From JBLMYQ01 sp050260055 (GTDB lineage Bacteria > Bacillota > Clostridia > Acetivibrionales > UBA4821): a DNA stretch of 64,000 bases. The DNA lies in assembly GCA_050260055.1 (NCBI GenBank), contig JBLNBO010000022.1:251044-315043 (forward strand). Reading direction: 5' to 3'. Position numbers and translations under genes: made by a program. Under the pieces are notes generated by a model. It was given only the letters and a program-made list of their open reading frames with translations. It was not told the DNA's origin and ran no database searches. Shown here in pieces: positions 8,066 to 15,907 of this stretch. Every line of letters starts with the position of its first letter. Position 1 is the stretch's first letter.

Positions 8066-9691
8066 ATGTGGTTTGATGAATTTTTAAACAAATATAAAGC
8101 CGGAATTTCCCACGAATTCATTTTTCACTTTAATGTCCGCGATTATGTAGATAACACCAGACTTATTGACAAATATCTTTATGATGAATTTATGAAGCAA
8201 AGAAATTTTGGAATTATTGCTTTTTATGATATATCTTCCGGGCTTCGATTCCTAGAGCCGGGTATGGCAAGAGAATTTTCGAAAATAGCCGGTATAGACG
8301 TTGATGCTGTAACATATTCGCTTCCATCAAAGCTTTTTCCTTTTATAGATATGGCATTAAAAAATACCAAAATGGCTTTTTTCGTTAATCATGCAGAAAA
8401 GATTACACCTTCAAGCGATATTGCCTCAATGTCTCTTGAAGAAAGAAATGCTCTTATTTGGTTTGTAGAGTGGTCGGTAAATGGAAAAATTTCAAACGTA
8501 GGAAGCTCAATATTTCTTTTGGCAGATAATGTTGCTGACATGAATAAGGAACTGCTTAGGTCTTCCTACAGGATTGAGCCAATAATGGTTGAACTGCCGA
8601 ATGAAGTTCAACGCAAGGAATATATAGAGAATATTTTGAAGGATAAGCAAATAAAAATGGATTTGAGTGCTGATGAATTTGCAAAGCTTTCTTCAGGCTT
8701 ATCCAAAAAAGCAATAAAAGATATAACACTAAAGGCAGAAGCAGAAAATCTTGCAGTTAGTTTTGATTTTATTAAGGAAAAGAAGCATTCGGTCTTACAA
8801 AAGGAATATGGAGATGTACTGGAATTCATTTATCCAGAGATAGGCTTTGATAACATTGGCGGTATGGAAAAAGCTAAAAGCTATTTGATTAAGAATGTTG
8901 TTCAGCCAATTAAGCAGGGAGATTTAAGAAGAGTACCAATGGGAATTCTATTATGCGGTCCATCTGGAACAGGAAAGACTCTTCTTGTTAATGCACTTGC
9001 AAGAGAAAGCGGATTTAACTGCGTAAAGATAGACATGTCTAGAATTCTCGGGCAATATGTCGGGGAAAGCGAAAAGAACTTTAAAAAATGCCTGCTTGGA
9101 GCACAGTCTCAACAACCTGTAATTGTATTTGTCGATGAGATAGATACTGCTTTCAGAAGAGGTGACGGGAATGACAGCGGTGTTAGTAGAAACATTTTCA
9201 GCGAATTTCTTCAATTCACTTCCAATACTAAAAACAGAGGCAAGGTAATTTTCATCGCTGCTACAAACAGGCCTGATTTACTTGATCCTGCATTAAAAAG
9301 GGCAGGAAGATTTGATAAAAAAATACCTGTACTTCTTCCAGATAATTCGGAAAGGGCTAATATATTTAAAATAATGATGAAAAGGTATGCTTTTGAGACT
9401 GATATTACAGACTTTATGCCATATGCAGATAAAGCAGAAAATTTTACCGGAGCTGAGATTGAGCTTGTTGTAAGAAAAGCATATGAGATTGCAAACGAGG
9501 ATGATACGCCAGGAGAAATTTTATCCGGAGAAATCCTTGACAGGGCAATTTCAAAATGCAGGCCGAGTACACAACAGGTTGAACTAATGACAATGCTTGC
9601 ATTGAATGAATGCGACGATAAAGACCTGATTGCAGAAAAATATCATAAATACATTGATGACAGGTCTTTGCTTGAACAGCAGTTAAAATAA
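8066..9691 (+). CDS. Classical AAA+ ATPase, Vps4/katanin-like core, PspA-associated
   Basis: The 541-residue protein ends in a complete AAA+ module: Walker A GPSGTGKT (298-305), the aromatic pore loop GQYVGESEKN (about 329-338, the form typical of Vps4/katanin/p97 proteins), Walker B VIVFVDEID (352-360), sensor-1 ATNRPD (about 399-404) and the arginine fingers of RAGRFD (412, 415). Residues 20-240 resemble a first AAA domain that has lost Walker A. No transmembrane segment or protease motif is present, so it is not FtsH. It lies directly upstream of pspA. Since PspA is an ESCRT-III homologue, a role in remodelling PspA polymers is plausible but inferred. Confidence 0.85.
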   Translation: MWFDEFLNKYKAGISHEFIFHFNVRDYVDNTRLIDKYLYDEFMKQRNFGIIAFYDISSGLRFLEPGMAREFSKIAGIDVDAVTYSLPSKLFPFIDMALKNTKMAFFVNHAEKITPSSDIASMSLEERNALIWFVEWSVNGKISNVGSSIFLLADNVADMNKELLRSSYRIEPIMVELPNEVQRKEYIENILKDKQIKMDLSADEFAKLSSGLSKKAIKDITLKAEAENLAVSFDFIKEKKHSVLQKEYGDVLEFIYPEIGFDNIGGMEKAKSYLIKNVVQPIKQGDLRRVPMGILLCGPSGTGKTLLVNALARESGFNCVKIDMSRILGQYVGESEKNFKKCLLGAQSQQPVIVFVDEIDTAFRRGDGNDSGVSRNIFSEFLQFTSNTKNRGKVIFIAATNRPDLLDPALKRAGRFDKKIPVLLPDNSERANIFKIMMKRYAFETDITDFMPYADKAENFTGAEIELVVRKAYEIANEDDTPGEILSGEILDRAISKCRPSTQQVELMTMLALNECDDKDLIAEKYHKYIDDRSLLEQQLK

Positions 9692-9719
9692 AGCATTATA
9701 TGGATAAAAAAATAATAAG

Positions 9720-9748
9720 TTGAAAATATAAATAAATTAAAATAAAAT
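9720..9748 (+). promoter_or_regulatory. Sigma-A promoter for pspA
   Basis: TTGAAA at 9720-9725, a 17-base spacer and TAAAAT at 9743-9748. It would allow pspA and the following gene to be expressed without the AAA+ gene. The DNA is very AT-rich, so a chance match is possible. Confidence 0.5.
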
Positions 9749-9785
9749 AATAGTGTTAGACATTAATCAAGGGGGTAACCGTAAT

Positions 9786-10514
9786 ATGGGTTTATTTAGC
9801 AGATTGGGAAGTATTATAAGAGGCTTTTTCGGACTTTTCGTGGATAATTTAGAAAAGCAGAATCCGGATGCGTTATTCGCAGATATCAAAAACCAGGTTG
9901 ATAAGGCGAGAAAACAAGCAGAAGAGCAGATTGTCGAAATTCAAACAAATGCAGAACTGATTAAGATTGAAATGAAAAATGCTGAGAAAACTTTAGAAGC
10001 TGTTAAGGCTAGAATCGAAACTGCAAAAAATCAGGGAGATAAAGATATTCTTGTTGAACTTTTGATGCAGGAAGAAGAAGCACAGGCAGCTTACGAATCT
10101 AAGAAAGCAACATATGATACTGCAAGCCAGGATGTTGCAAAAATTCGTGAAGATTTCAAAGTGTTTGAATCTGAAATGACACAGAAATTGAATGAAATTA
10201 AATCTCTTAAATCTCAGGCTAAAATGGCTCAGCTTAAAGAAAATATCAATTCAATCAATGCCAAGTATGCAGGAGCAGGAAATAGCGTTGGCAAGATTAA
10301 TGACCAGCTTGATAGGGCACGTGATATGGTTAACCAGAAAACTGCAAGGGCAAATGCGATAGGAAGCTTAAGCGAAAACAATACAGAGCTTAAATTGAAA
10401 AAGATAGATTTGGATTCTGCTAGAGAAAGAGCAAAAGCGAGAGCTGAAGCTATGATGAGTGGTTCAGAAGGTTTTGAAGTAAAAGAAAAGACTGAAAATA
10501 AGACAAATGCGTAA
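9786..10514 (+). CDS. pspA: PspA/IM30 (phage shock protein A) family, ESCRT-III superfamily
   Basis: The 242-residue protein opens with the amphipathic membrane-binding helix MGLFSRLGSIIRGFFG and continues as a long, almost uninterrupted coiled coil rich in K, E, Q and A, the hallmark of PspA/Vipp1. These proteins polymerise on the cytoplasmic membrane during envelope stress. The ATG at 9786 was chosen because GGGGG lies 10 bases upstream and the amphipathic helix begins exactly there; a GTG at 9753 lacks a ribosome site. It lies between the AAA+ ATPase and a membrane coiled-coil gene, suggesting one functional cassette. Confidence 0.92.
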   Translation: MGLFSRLGSIIRGFFGLFVDNLEKQNPDALFADIKNQVDKARKQAEEQIVEIQTNAELIKIEMKNAEKTLEAVKARIETAKNQGDKDILVELLMQEEEAQAAYESKKATYDTASQDVAKIREDFKVFESEMTQKLNEIKSLKSQAKMAQLKENINSINAKYAGAGNSVGKINDQLDRARDMVNQKTARANAIGSLSENNTELKLKKIDLDSARERAKARAEAMMSGSEGFEVKEKTENKTNA

Positions 10515-10535
10515 TAATATACTATAATCATTATC

Positions 10536-10556
10536 CGCCGGCTGAAAAAGCCGGCG
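10536..10556 (+). promoter_or_regulatory. GC-rich intercistronic hairpin after pspA
   Basis: An 8-bp stem, CGCCGGCT (10536-10543) with AGCCGGCG (10549-10556), closes a five-base loop. No T-run follows, so it is more likely an mRNA-stabilising or processing hairpin than a terminator. It may raise PspA levels relative to the next gene. Confidence 0.6.
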
Positions 10557-10580
10557 TAGGTTTAAGTTTAGGGTGACAAA

Positions 10581-11414
10581 ATGGCTCTTAGAACTATTTT
10601 CAAATCATTAACAGATATTAAAAGCCTAGGTGTACTATCTGCGGTTCTCATTGGATATTTTGTTTTTAAATGGGAGCCGCTTATTATTATTGGTCTTTTA
10701 GGATATTTGGCGGCATCAAGTATTCTTCTAATTAACCCAAACTATAGGCAGAAATGTTTTGAAGAGGATAAAATAAATAAGCTAAGAAAGATGAACAATA
10801 AATCTACCAGTTTATATTTTCGCGTTAAAGCCAAGGTTGGGAAGAGCTTAACAACCAAAATAATCGAAAGGATTTTCGTAATACTAGGAAAAACTACATT
10901 TGTTGATTTGGAATCACGCGTTGATGAAATGTTTAAAACAAAGGCTGAAATTGCAAATGCCTTTTTTAATAAAGAATATTCTTCTATCAGGGAGAAGATT
11001 GCATTAAAATCACTAGAGTTATCAATTATTTATTTTAAACTTATGGAAATTTATGTTTCAAGGCTTTTTGATGTCAGCAATAGAAATTTAACGGCAATTG
11101 AAGAACGGATTAGCATTAACCGCAGAAAGAAGATTACTGCAATTAATCAAGCAAGTATTTATGATTTGGATAGAGCAATTGAAGCCGATGAGAAACTATT
11201 GGGGGTACTTAAGGAAGCTAGAAAAGAAGTAGGGAAAATGTCAGCTAAGCTAAACCTTATTGAAAGTACAATGGCGCTTCTTAAACAGCAGATTTATACC
11301 GAATTTCATACTGATGATATTTTTGAAAATGTTGAAAATACAATTAATGAAGCTCAGGCATTAGAAAGTGCATTAAGTCAGCATAGCACAATGAAGAAGA
11401 AAAATCAGGCATAA
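10581..11414 (+). CDS. Membrane-anchored coiled-coil protein of the pspA cassette
   Basis: The family is not recognised with confidence. Residues 15-52 form a hydrophobic hairpin of two transmembrane segments (LGVLSAVLIGYFVF and PLIIIGLLGYLAASSILLI). The remaining 220 residues are charged, helical and probably cytoplasmic, with coiled-coil character towards the C-terminus. The architecture loosely recalls XpaC-like proteins, but no motif proves it. AGGGTG precedes the ATG. It sits 66 bases after pspA and 32 before acpS, so it is probably the membrane anchor or partner of the PspA/AAA+ pair; that is inference from position. Confidence 0.6.
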   Translation: MALRTIFKSLTDIKSLGVLSAVLIGYFVFKWEPLIIIGLLGYLAASSILLINPNYRQKCFEEDKINKLRKMNNKSTSLYFRVKAKVGKSLTTKIIERIFVILGKTTFVDLESRVDEMFKTKAEIANAFFNKEYSSIREKIALKSLELSIIYFKLMEIYVSRLFDVSNRNLTAIEERISINRRKKITAINQASIYDLDRAIEADEKLLGVLKEARKEVGKMSAKLNLIESTMALLKQQIYTEFHTDDIFENVENTINEAQALESALSQHSTMKKKNQA

Positions 11415-11446
11415 TACTTAGAGAATTTTTAAAGGGGTGAACGAAA

Positions 11447-11836
11447 GTGAATTTGGCTTGCGGGGTTGATATCATAGAAATTGAACGGGTAAAAAAGGCA
11501 ATAGAAAAAGATAATGGCCGATTTCTTGATAAAGTGTTTACTCAAGAAGAAATAAATTATTGTTCAAAAGCGTTTTCCGCTAAATATCAGCATTACGCAG
11601 CTCGATTTGCTGCAAAAGAAGCCGTATCAAAGGCTTTAGGCCTTGGACTTGCCGGAGGAGTAAGACTTAACGAAATCGAAGTTATAAAGGATGACATGGG
11701 CAAGCCTGGTATTATACTGCATGGTTCGACTAAAAAAATAGCTGATGATATGGGAATTGCTTCATTAAGTTTGAGCCTTTCTCATTGCCAGACTTATGCA
11801 GTGGCGAATGTTGTGTGCTTTGTTGATAATACTTAA
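11447..11836 (+). CDS. acpS: Holo-[acyl-carrier-protein] synthase
   Basis: AcpS transfers 4'-phosphopantetheine from CoA to the serine of acyl carrier protein. The 129-residue protein has the magnesium-binding GVDIIEIERV at the N-terminus and the RFAAKEAVSKALGLG signature in the middle. It starts with GTG behind AAGGGGTGA. It closely follows the pspA cassette and precedes a small transporter gene, so it may share a transcript with both. Confidence 0.95.
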   Translation: MNLACGVDIIEIERVKKAIEKDNGRFLDKVFTQEEINYCSKAFSAKYQHYAARFAAKEAVSKALGLGLAGGVRLNEIEVIKDDMGKPGIILHGSTKKIADDMGIASLSLSLSHCQTYAVANVVCFVDNT

Positions 11837-11847
11837 GGAGAAAAATA

Positions 11848-12267
11848 ATGAATCCAAACGTGATTGCTATAATAATTATTATTGTATGGGGAGCATGGGC
11901 TGCAGTAGATAAGAATCTAGTTATGAATATACATCCGATATATGCTGAAATGTATCTGGCAATTGCCGGACTTTTACTTATACCTCTGTATTTTTTCTTG
12001 GGCAGGTATTTTGGAATTGAATTGGAGTTTAACAAAGCGGCTGCATTCTGGACTATTATATCAGCTGCGCTTGCGGCAACTGGGGGGTTATTATTTCTAT
12101 TCCTTCTGATGTCAAAAACATCATCATGGACTGTGGCAGTAACTGCTGCGTATCCAATTGTAACACTCATAATTGGCAGTATATTTCTGAAAGAACGAGT
12201 ATCTTTAGCAGGATGTATTGGCATTCTGTTAGTAGTTTCCGGATTAATTGTGCTAGGATTTGAATAA
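11848..12267 (+). CDS. EamA-type transporter half (four transmembrane segments)
   Basis: The 139-residue, strongly hydrophobic protein has four predicted membrane spans and ends in the EamA pattern TAAYPIVTLIIGSIFLKERVS followed by a final helix. Full EamA/DMT carriers have ten spans made by duplicating this half, so this single-domain version would need to dimerise. The N-terminal VWGAWAAVDKNL is typical. The substrate is unknown. It begins 11 bases after acpS with GGAG upstream, indicating cotranscription. Confidence 0.82.
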   Translation: MNPNVIAIIIIIVWGAWAAVDKNLVMNIHPIYAEMYLAIAGLLLIPLYFFLGRYFGIELEFNKAAAFWTIISAALAATGGLLFLFLLMSKTSSWTVAVTAAYPIVTLIIGSIFLKERVSLAGCIGILLVVSGLIVLGFE

Positions 12268-12271
12268 AGTA

Positions 12272-12300
12272 TAGACAATCCAAATAAAAAAAAGTAAAAT
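12272..12300 (+). promoter_or_regulatory. Probable sigma-A promoter for ilvE
   Basis: TAGACA at 12272-12277, a 17-base spacer and TAAAAT at 12295-12300. It predicts a leader of about 100 bases before the ilvE start; no known riboswitch or T-box was recognised in it. Confidence 0.5.
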
Positions 12301-12410
12301 AGTGAAAATTGGATGAAGTATTACTTTATAAATATATAATATTTCCTCTAAAGAATTTAGATTTTAGCGGCGGTAGTCATCGGAATAAACTATTTAAAGG
12401 GGTGTCACAT

Positions 12411-13292
12411 ATGGAAGAAAGATTGATTTACATTGATGGAAAGTACTATCCAAAGTCTGAAGCAAAGGTATCTGTTTTGGATCATGGATTTTTATATGGA
12501 GACGGAGTGTTTGAAGGCATACGTGCTTACAACGGCCGAATTTTCAAATGCAAAGAACATATTGATAGATTATATAATGCAGCAAAAGCAATTGATATGA
12601 CTATTCCTCTTTCGAAGGAAGAAATGACAACTGCTTTGTTAGATACCTGTGCAAAAAACAACATCAAAGACGGATACATAAGACTAGTAGTTTCAAGAGG
12701 AATGGGCGATCTCGGACTTAGTCCTACTAAGTGTCCAAAGCCTTGTGTTGTAATAATTGCTGATACTATTCAGTTATATCCTGAGGAAATGTATGAAAAG
12801 GGAATGAGTGTAATAACTGCTTCCACTAGAAGAAATAATCCAGGTTCCCTTGACCCGCAGATAAAATCATTAAATTATCTGAACAACATTCTGGCCAAGA
12901 TTGAGGCAAACAGAGCTGGAGTACCTGAAGCAATTATGCTTAATCCTATGGGCGTTGTTTGCGAATGTACCGGAGATAATATTTTTGTTATAAAAGACGG
13001 AATAATTTATACTCCGCCTGTTTATGTAGGAGCACTTGATGGTATAACCAGAGCTACTGTAATTGAATTGGCAGAAAAAGCAGGCTACAAGGTTATTGAG
13101 AGAGAATTCACTATGTTTAATGTTTATTCAGCTGATGAATGCTTCTTTACCGGAACTGCAGCTGAAGTAATAAGCGTAACAAATGTTGATGGCAGAACAA
13201 TTGGTTCGGGTGTTACCGGGCCTATAACGAAGAAATTGATGGGAATATTTTCAGAATATGCATGCAGTCAAGGCGAGCCAATCTATAGATAG
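12411..13292 (+). CDS. ilvE: Branched-chain amino acid aminotransferase (class IV PLP)
   Basis: This class IV aminotransferase interconverts branched-chain amino acids and their keto acids with glutamate/2-oxoglutarate. The 293-residue protein shows VSVLDHGFLYGDGVFEGIR near the N-terminus, the PLP lysine in PQIKSLNYLNNILAK, and the phosphate-binding ECTGDNIF. The ATG at 12411 lies behind AAAGGGGTG; an in-frame upstream ATG at 12309 adds unrelated residues and lacks a ribosome site. A D-amino acid aminotransferase is the main alternative, but the sequence favours the short archaeal/clostridial IlvE type. Confidence 0.88.
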   Translation: MEERLIYIDGKYYPKSEAKVSVLDHGFLYGDGVFEGIRAYNGRIFKCKEHIDRLYNAAKAIDMTIPLSKEEMTTALLDTCAKNNIKDGYIRLVVSRGMGDLGLSPTKCPKPCVVIIADTIQLYPEEMYEKGMSVITASTRRNNPGSLDPQIKSLNYLNNILAKIEANRAGVPEAIMLNPMGVVCECTGDNIFVIKDGIIYTPPVYVGALDGITRATVIELAEKAGYKVIEREFTMFNVYSADECFFTGTAAEVISVTNVDGRTIGSGVTGPITKKLMGIFSEYACSQGEPIYR

Positions 13293-13344
13293 AATTTTGA
13301 AAAAGTATATCTAGTAAGTCTGAATGAATAATAATCAATAAAAT

Positions 13345-13373
13345 AAAAACGAATCCTTTGGGTTCGTTTTTTT
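13345..13373 (+). terminator. Terminator after ilvE
   Basis: AAAACGAATCC pairs with GGGTTCGTTTT across a TTT loop and is followed by further T residues ending at 13373. A standard intrinsic terminator, about 50 bases after the stop codon. Confidence 0.85.
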
Positions 13374-13449
13374 GTTGTCCTATATAAGGTTTTAAGGCAA
13401 GCTTTACATATTGTAATATTTTTAAAATAGTGTCGAAATAGAACGAATA

Positions 13450-13478
13450 TTGTAAATTTTTAATATTAATGATAAAAT
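13450..13478 (+). promoter_or_regulatory. Sigma-A promoter for the first chemoreceptor
   Basis: TTGTAA at 13450-13455, a 17-base spacer and TAAAAT at 13473-13478. No sigma-D motif was seen. The 328-base gap between ilvE and this receptor gene holds the ilvE terminator and this promoter; nothing else was recognised there. Confidence 0.5.
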
Positions 13479-13620
13479 AATATACATAAAGATAATATGC
13501 AGAATCTAGTTTCACTTCTATTCAAAGATTTAATTATTCAAAAGCTTCTTAAAAAGTTATTTCCACACTTTTACTAAAAATCAAGTTATAAATAACTAAA
13601 AATTTTTTTGAGGTGAGAAA

Positions 13621-15690
13621 ATGAAAAGCTTAAAACAAATGTTTTTTATTGGATTAGGGAGTTTTTTGCTATTTGTTTGCATCGGAATGTCGATTGCGTC
13701 ATATTTCGGCGGGAAAAATGCGCTGGATGACACTGTCCATGATAGTATGCTCCATTTAGCTAGAGAGGGGAAAAACACTTTGGAAGCGAGGATTAAGGCC
13801 AATTATGAGACCCTTCAGGCTTTAACCTTAAGAATGGATGAAACCAGCAAGAAAGATATAGCCGGAATTTTAAAGGAAGTAACAGAAGAGATGGAATACA
13901 TCACTATGGGAGTTGTAGACAAAAACGGTGATGGAATACTAGCAAACGGGCAAAAAGTGAATATAGCTGGTAAGGATTATTTCAAGCGAGCATTAAAAGG
14001 ACAAGAAGTAATAACTGATCCGGAAATTAGCAAAGATAAAAAAACGGCAATCATTACTTTTGCAGTCCCTATAAAAGACGATGACGGCAATATTATAGGA
14101 GTATTGGTTGCAACGAAGGATGGTTTATCAATAAGTAAAATTATAGATAGCATAACTTTCGGCAAAAGCGGGAAAGCCTTTTTGATTAACAAACAAGGAG
14201 TTATAATTGGGCATTCAGATAGAAATCTTGTTCTTAATAAAAGTAATGACTTTGAAAATATAAAGAATGATTCAAAGCTCAAGAAATTGGTCGAATTAGA
14301 AGAAAAGGCTGCAGCAGGAGAAGAAGGATTTGGAGATTATAGCTATAAGGGAGAATTAAGGTATGCAGCATATGCGCCAATTAATGTGAACGGCTGGTCT
14401 ATAATGTTGGAGGCACCTCACAAAGAAGTAATGGAAAATCTTAGATATATTCAAATATTTACTGCAATTACTGGTCTCACTTTTCTTATCATTGCTTTAA
14501 TTTTCATATATATTATAGTAAGCAAAATATCTCTAGATATGAATACAATAAGAAAACACCTGATTGATATATCAAACGGGACATTCAAGAACAAGATGCC
14601 TATTTCTTTTACTGCACGAAAGGATGAAATGGGAGATATCGCAAAAGCTATAGATATTGTGAATGAATCGATAAGGGCTTTAATAAGCGATATCAAGAAT
14701 TCTGCTAACAGCGTTGCGGTAGCGTCGGAAGAAACTAGTGCAATATCTGAACAGATAGCATCAAGCAGTCAAAACCAATCAGCATCTACCGAGCAAACAT
14801 TAAGTTCTATGGAAGAGTTGGATGCTTCTATACAGGATATTGAAAAAAATATACAGGAAGTTACTGAAAATATATCAAGTGTTACAAATCTCATTAAAGA
14901 AATGGACACTTCAGTAAAAAATGTTGCTAATAGTATGGAGCATGTAGGACAAGGTGCGGAAACTGTTGCAAGTGCAACCGAGATTGGCAAGGATTCTGTA
15001 GAAAAAACAATGAAAGGTATGGAACGTATTAACGAAGCTATGGGCAGTTTGGTATCAGTCATAAAAGGACTAGGGACCTCTGCAGTTGATATAGGTGAAA
15101 TTGTTGATGTAATTGATGATATTGCTGAACAGACTAATTTGCTCGCATTGAATGCAGCAATAGAGGCAGCAAGAGCGGGAGAACACGGAAAAGGATTTGC
15201 TGTTGTAGCAGAAGCCATTAGAAATTTGGCAGAAAAGAGTGCTGATGCAACAAAAGAAATAACAAAGCTTATAAGGCATATACAGGATGAAGTAGGTATA
15301 GCAGTCAACACAGTTAAAACCGGTGCTGAAGAAGTTGAAAAGGGAGTTCAGCTTGCAAAAGAAACACAAGTATCTTTAGTCAACATAGAAGAATCAGTAG
15401 TTGTAACAGCTAATGAACTGAATAAGTCAGTTATTCTGACGCAAGAGCAGAAAAAAGCTATAAAGATAATAGTTAATGATGCAGAAAGTATCAACAGTCT
15501 TGCGCAGACTATGGCAGCAACAGTTGAAGAACAAACAGCAGCAAGCAGTGAAGTTGTAAAAGCCGTAGAGAATATTAGCCAATCGGCAGGTCAAATTGCT
15601 GCAGGTAATGGAGAAATTGCAAAATCGACAGATTCTTTAGCAAGAGAAGCTCAGAATTTATCAAATGTAGTAAGTAAGTATACAGTATAA
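13621..15690 (+). CDS. Methyl-accepting chemotaxis protein (Cache sensor)
   Basis: The 689-residue transmembrane receptor has a first membrane span at about 8-28 and an extracellular region of about 245 residues with double-Cache features (MGVVDKNGDGILANG, KDYFKRALKGQEVI, GWSIMLEAPHKEVM). A second span at about 276-302 and a HAMP linker follow. The signalling domain has the highly conserved hairpin tip AEQTNLLALNAAIEAARAGE followed by HGKGFAVVAEAIRNLAEKS. It signals to CheA/CheW, which are not in this window. The ligand is unknown. GAGGTGAG precedes the ATG, and it is flanked by its own promoter and terminator. Confidence 0.95.
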   Translation: MKSLKQMFFIGLGSFLLFVCIGMSIASYFGGKNALDDTVHDSMLHLAREGKNTLEARIKANYETLQALTLRMDETSKKDIAGILKEVTEEMEYITMGVVDKNGDGILANGQKVNIAGKDYFKRALKGQEVITDPEISKDKKTAIITFAVPIKDDDGNIIGVLVATKDGLSISKIIDSITFGKSGKAFLINKQGVIIGHSDRNLVLNKSNDFENIKNDSKLKKLVELEEKAAAGEEGFGDYSYKGELRYAAYAPINVNGWSIMLEAPHKEVMENLRYIQIFTAITGLTFLIIALIFIYIIVSKISLDMNTIRKHLIDISNGTFKNKMPISFTARKDEMGDIAKAIDIVNESIRALISDIKNSANSVAVASEETSAISEQIASSSQNQSASTEQTLSSMEELDASIQDIEKNIQEVTENISSVTNLIKEMDTSVKNVANSMEHVGQGAETVASATEIGKDSVEKTMKGMERINEAMGSLVSVIKGLGTSAVDIGEIVDVIDDIAEQTNLLALNAAIEAARAGEHGKGFAVVAEAIRNLAEKSADATKEITKLIRHIQDEVGIAVNTVKTGAEEVEKGVQLAKETQVSLVNIEESVVVTANELNKSVILTQEQKKAIKIIVNDAESINSLAQTMAATVEEQTAASSEVVKAVENISQSAGQIAAGNGEIAKSTDSLAREAQNLSNVVSKYTV

Positions 15691-15707
15691 AATGTTATTG
15701 TAATTAT

Positions 15708-15739
15708 GAGAATGTCCCGCTAAGGGACATTCTCTTTTT
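15708..15739 (+). terminator. Terminator after the first chemoreceptor
   Basis: GAGAATGTCCC pairs with GGGACATTCTC around a short GCTAA loop and is followed by TTTTTG. Confidence 0.93.
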
Positions 15740-15761
15740 GTTTAATACAATACAATAACTC

Positions 15762-15790
15762 TTGAAAATTGGGTAAAATATGGGTATAGT
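15762..15790 (+). promoter_or_regulatory. Sigma-A promoter for metG
   Basis: TTGAAA at 15762-15767, a 17-base spacer and TATAGT at 15785-15790. The resulting leader of about 110 bases contains two heptad repeat runs. Confidence 0.6.
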
Positions 15791-15799
15791 ATTCTAAAT

Positions 15800-15820
15800 A
15801 GTTGACAGTTGATAGTTAAA
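15800..15820 (+). repeat. Heptad tandem repeat, AGTTGAC type, in the metG leader
   Basis: Three successive 7-base units, AGTTGAC, AGTTGAT and AGTTAAA. This is the same unit as inside gcvPA. Confidence 0.65.
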
Positions 15821-15848
15821 ACCAAAATACAACAAACAGATAGGTTTT

Positions 15849-15883
15849 TTCTGAATTCTGACTTCTGACTCCTAGATTCTAAT
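15849..15883 (+). repeat. Heptad tandem repeat, TTCTGAC type, in the metG leader
   Basis: Five successive 7-base units related to TTCTGAC, the middle ones exact and the last two diverged. The run ends just upstream of the metG ribosome binding site. Its reverse complement resembles the repeat at 63963-63997. Confidence 0.75.
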
Positions 15884-15907
15884 TAAATATCCGAAAGGAA
15901 TGATATT

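Noticed and set aside
8066..9691. FtsH protease
   Set aside because: The AAA+ core is similar in outline, but there is no N-terminal membrane span, no HExxH zinc site and no protease domain.
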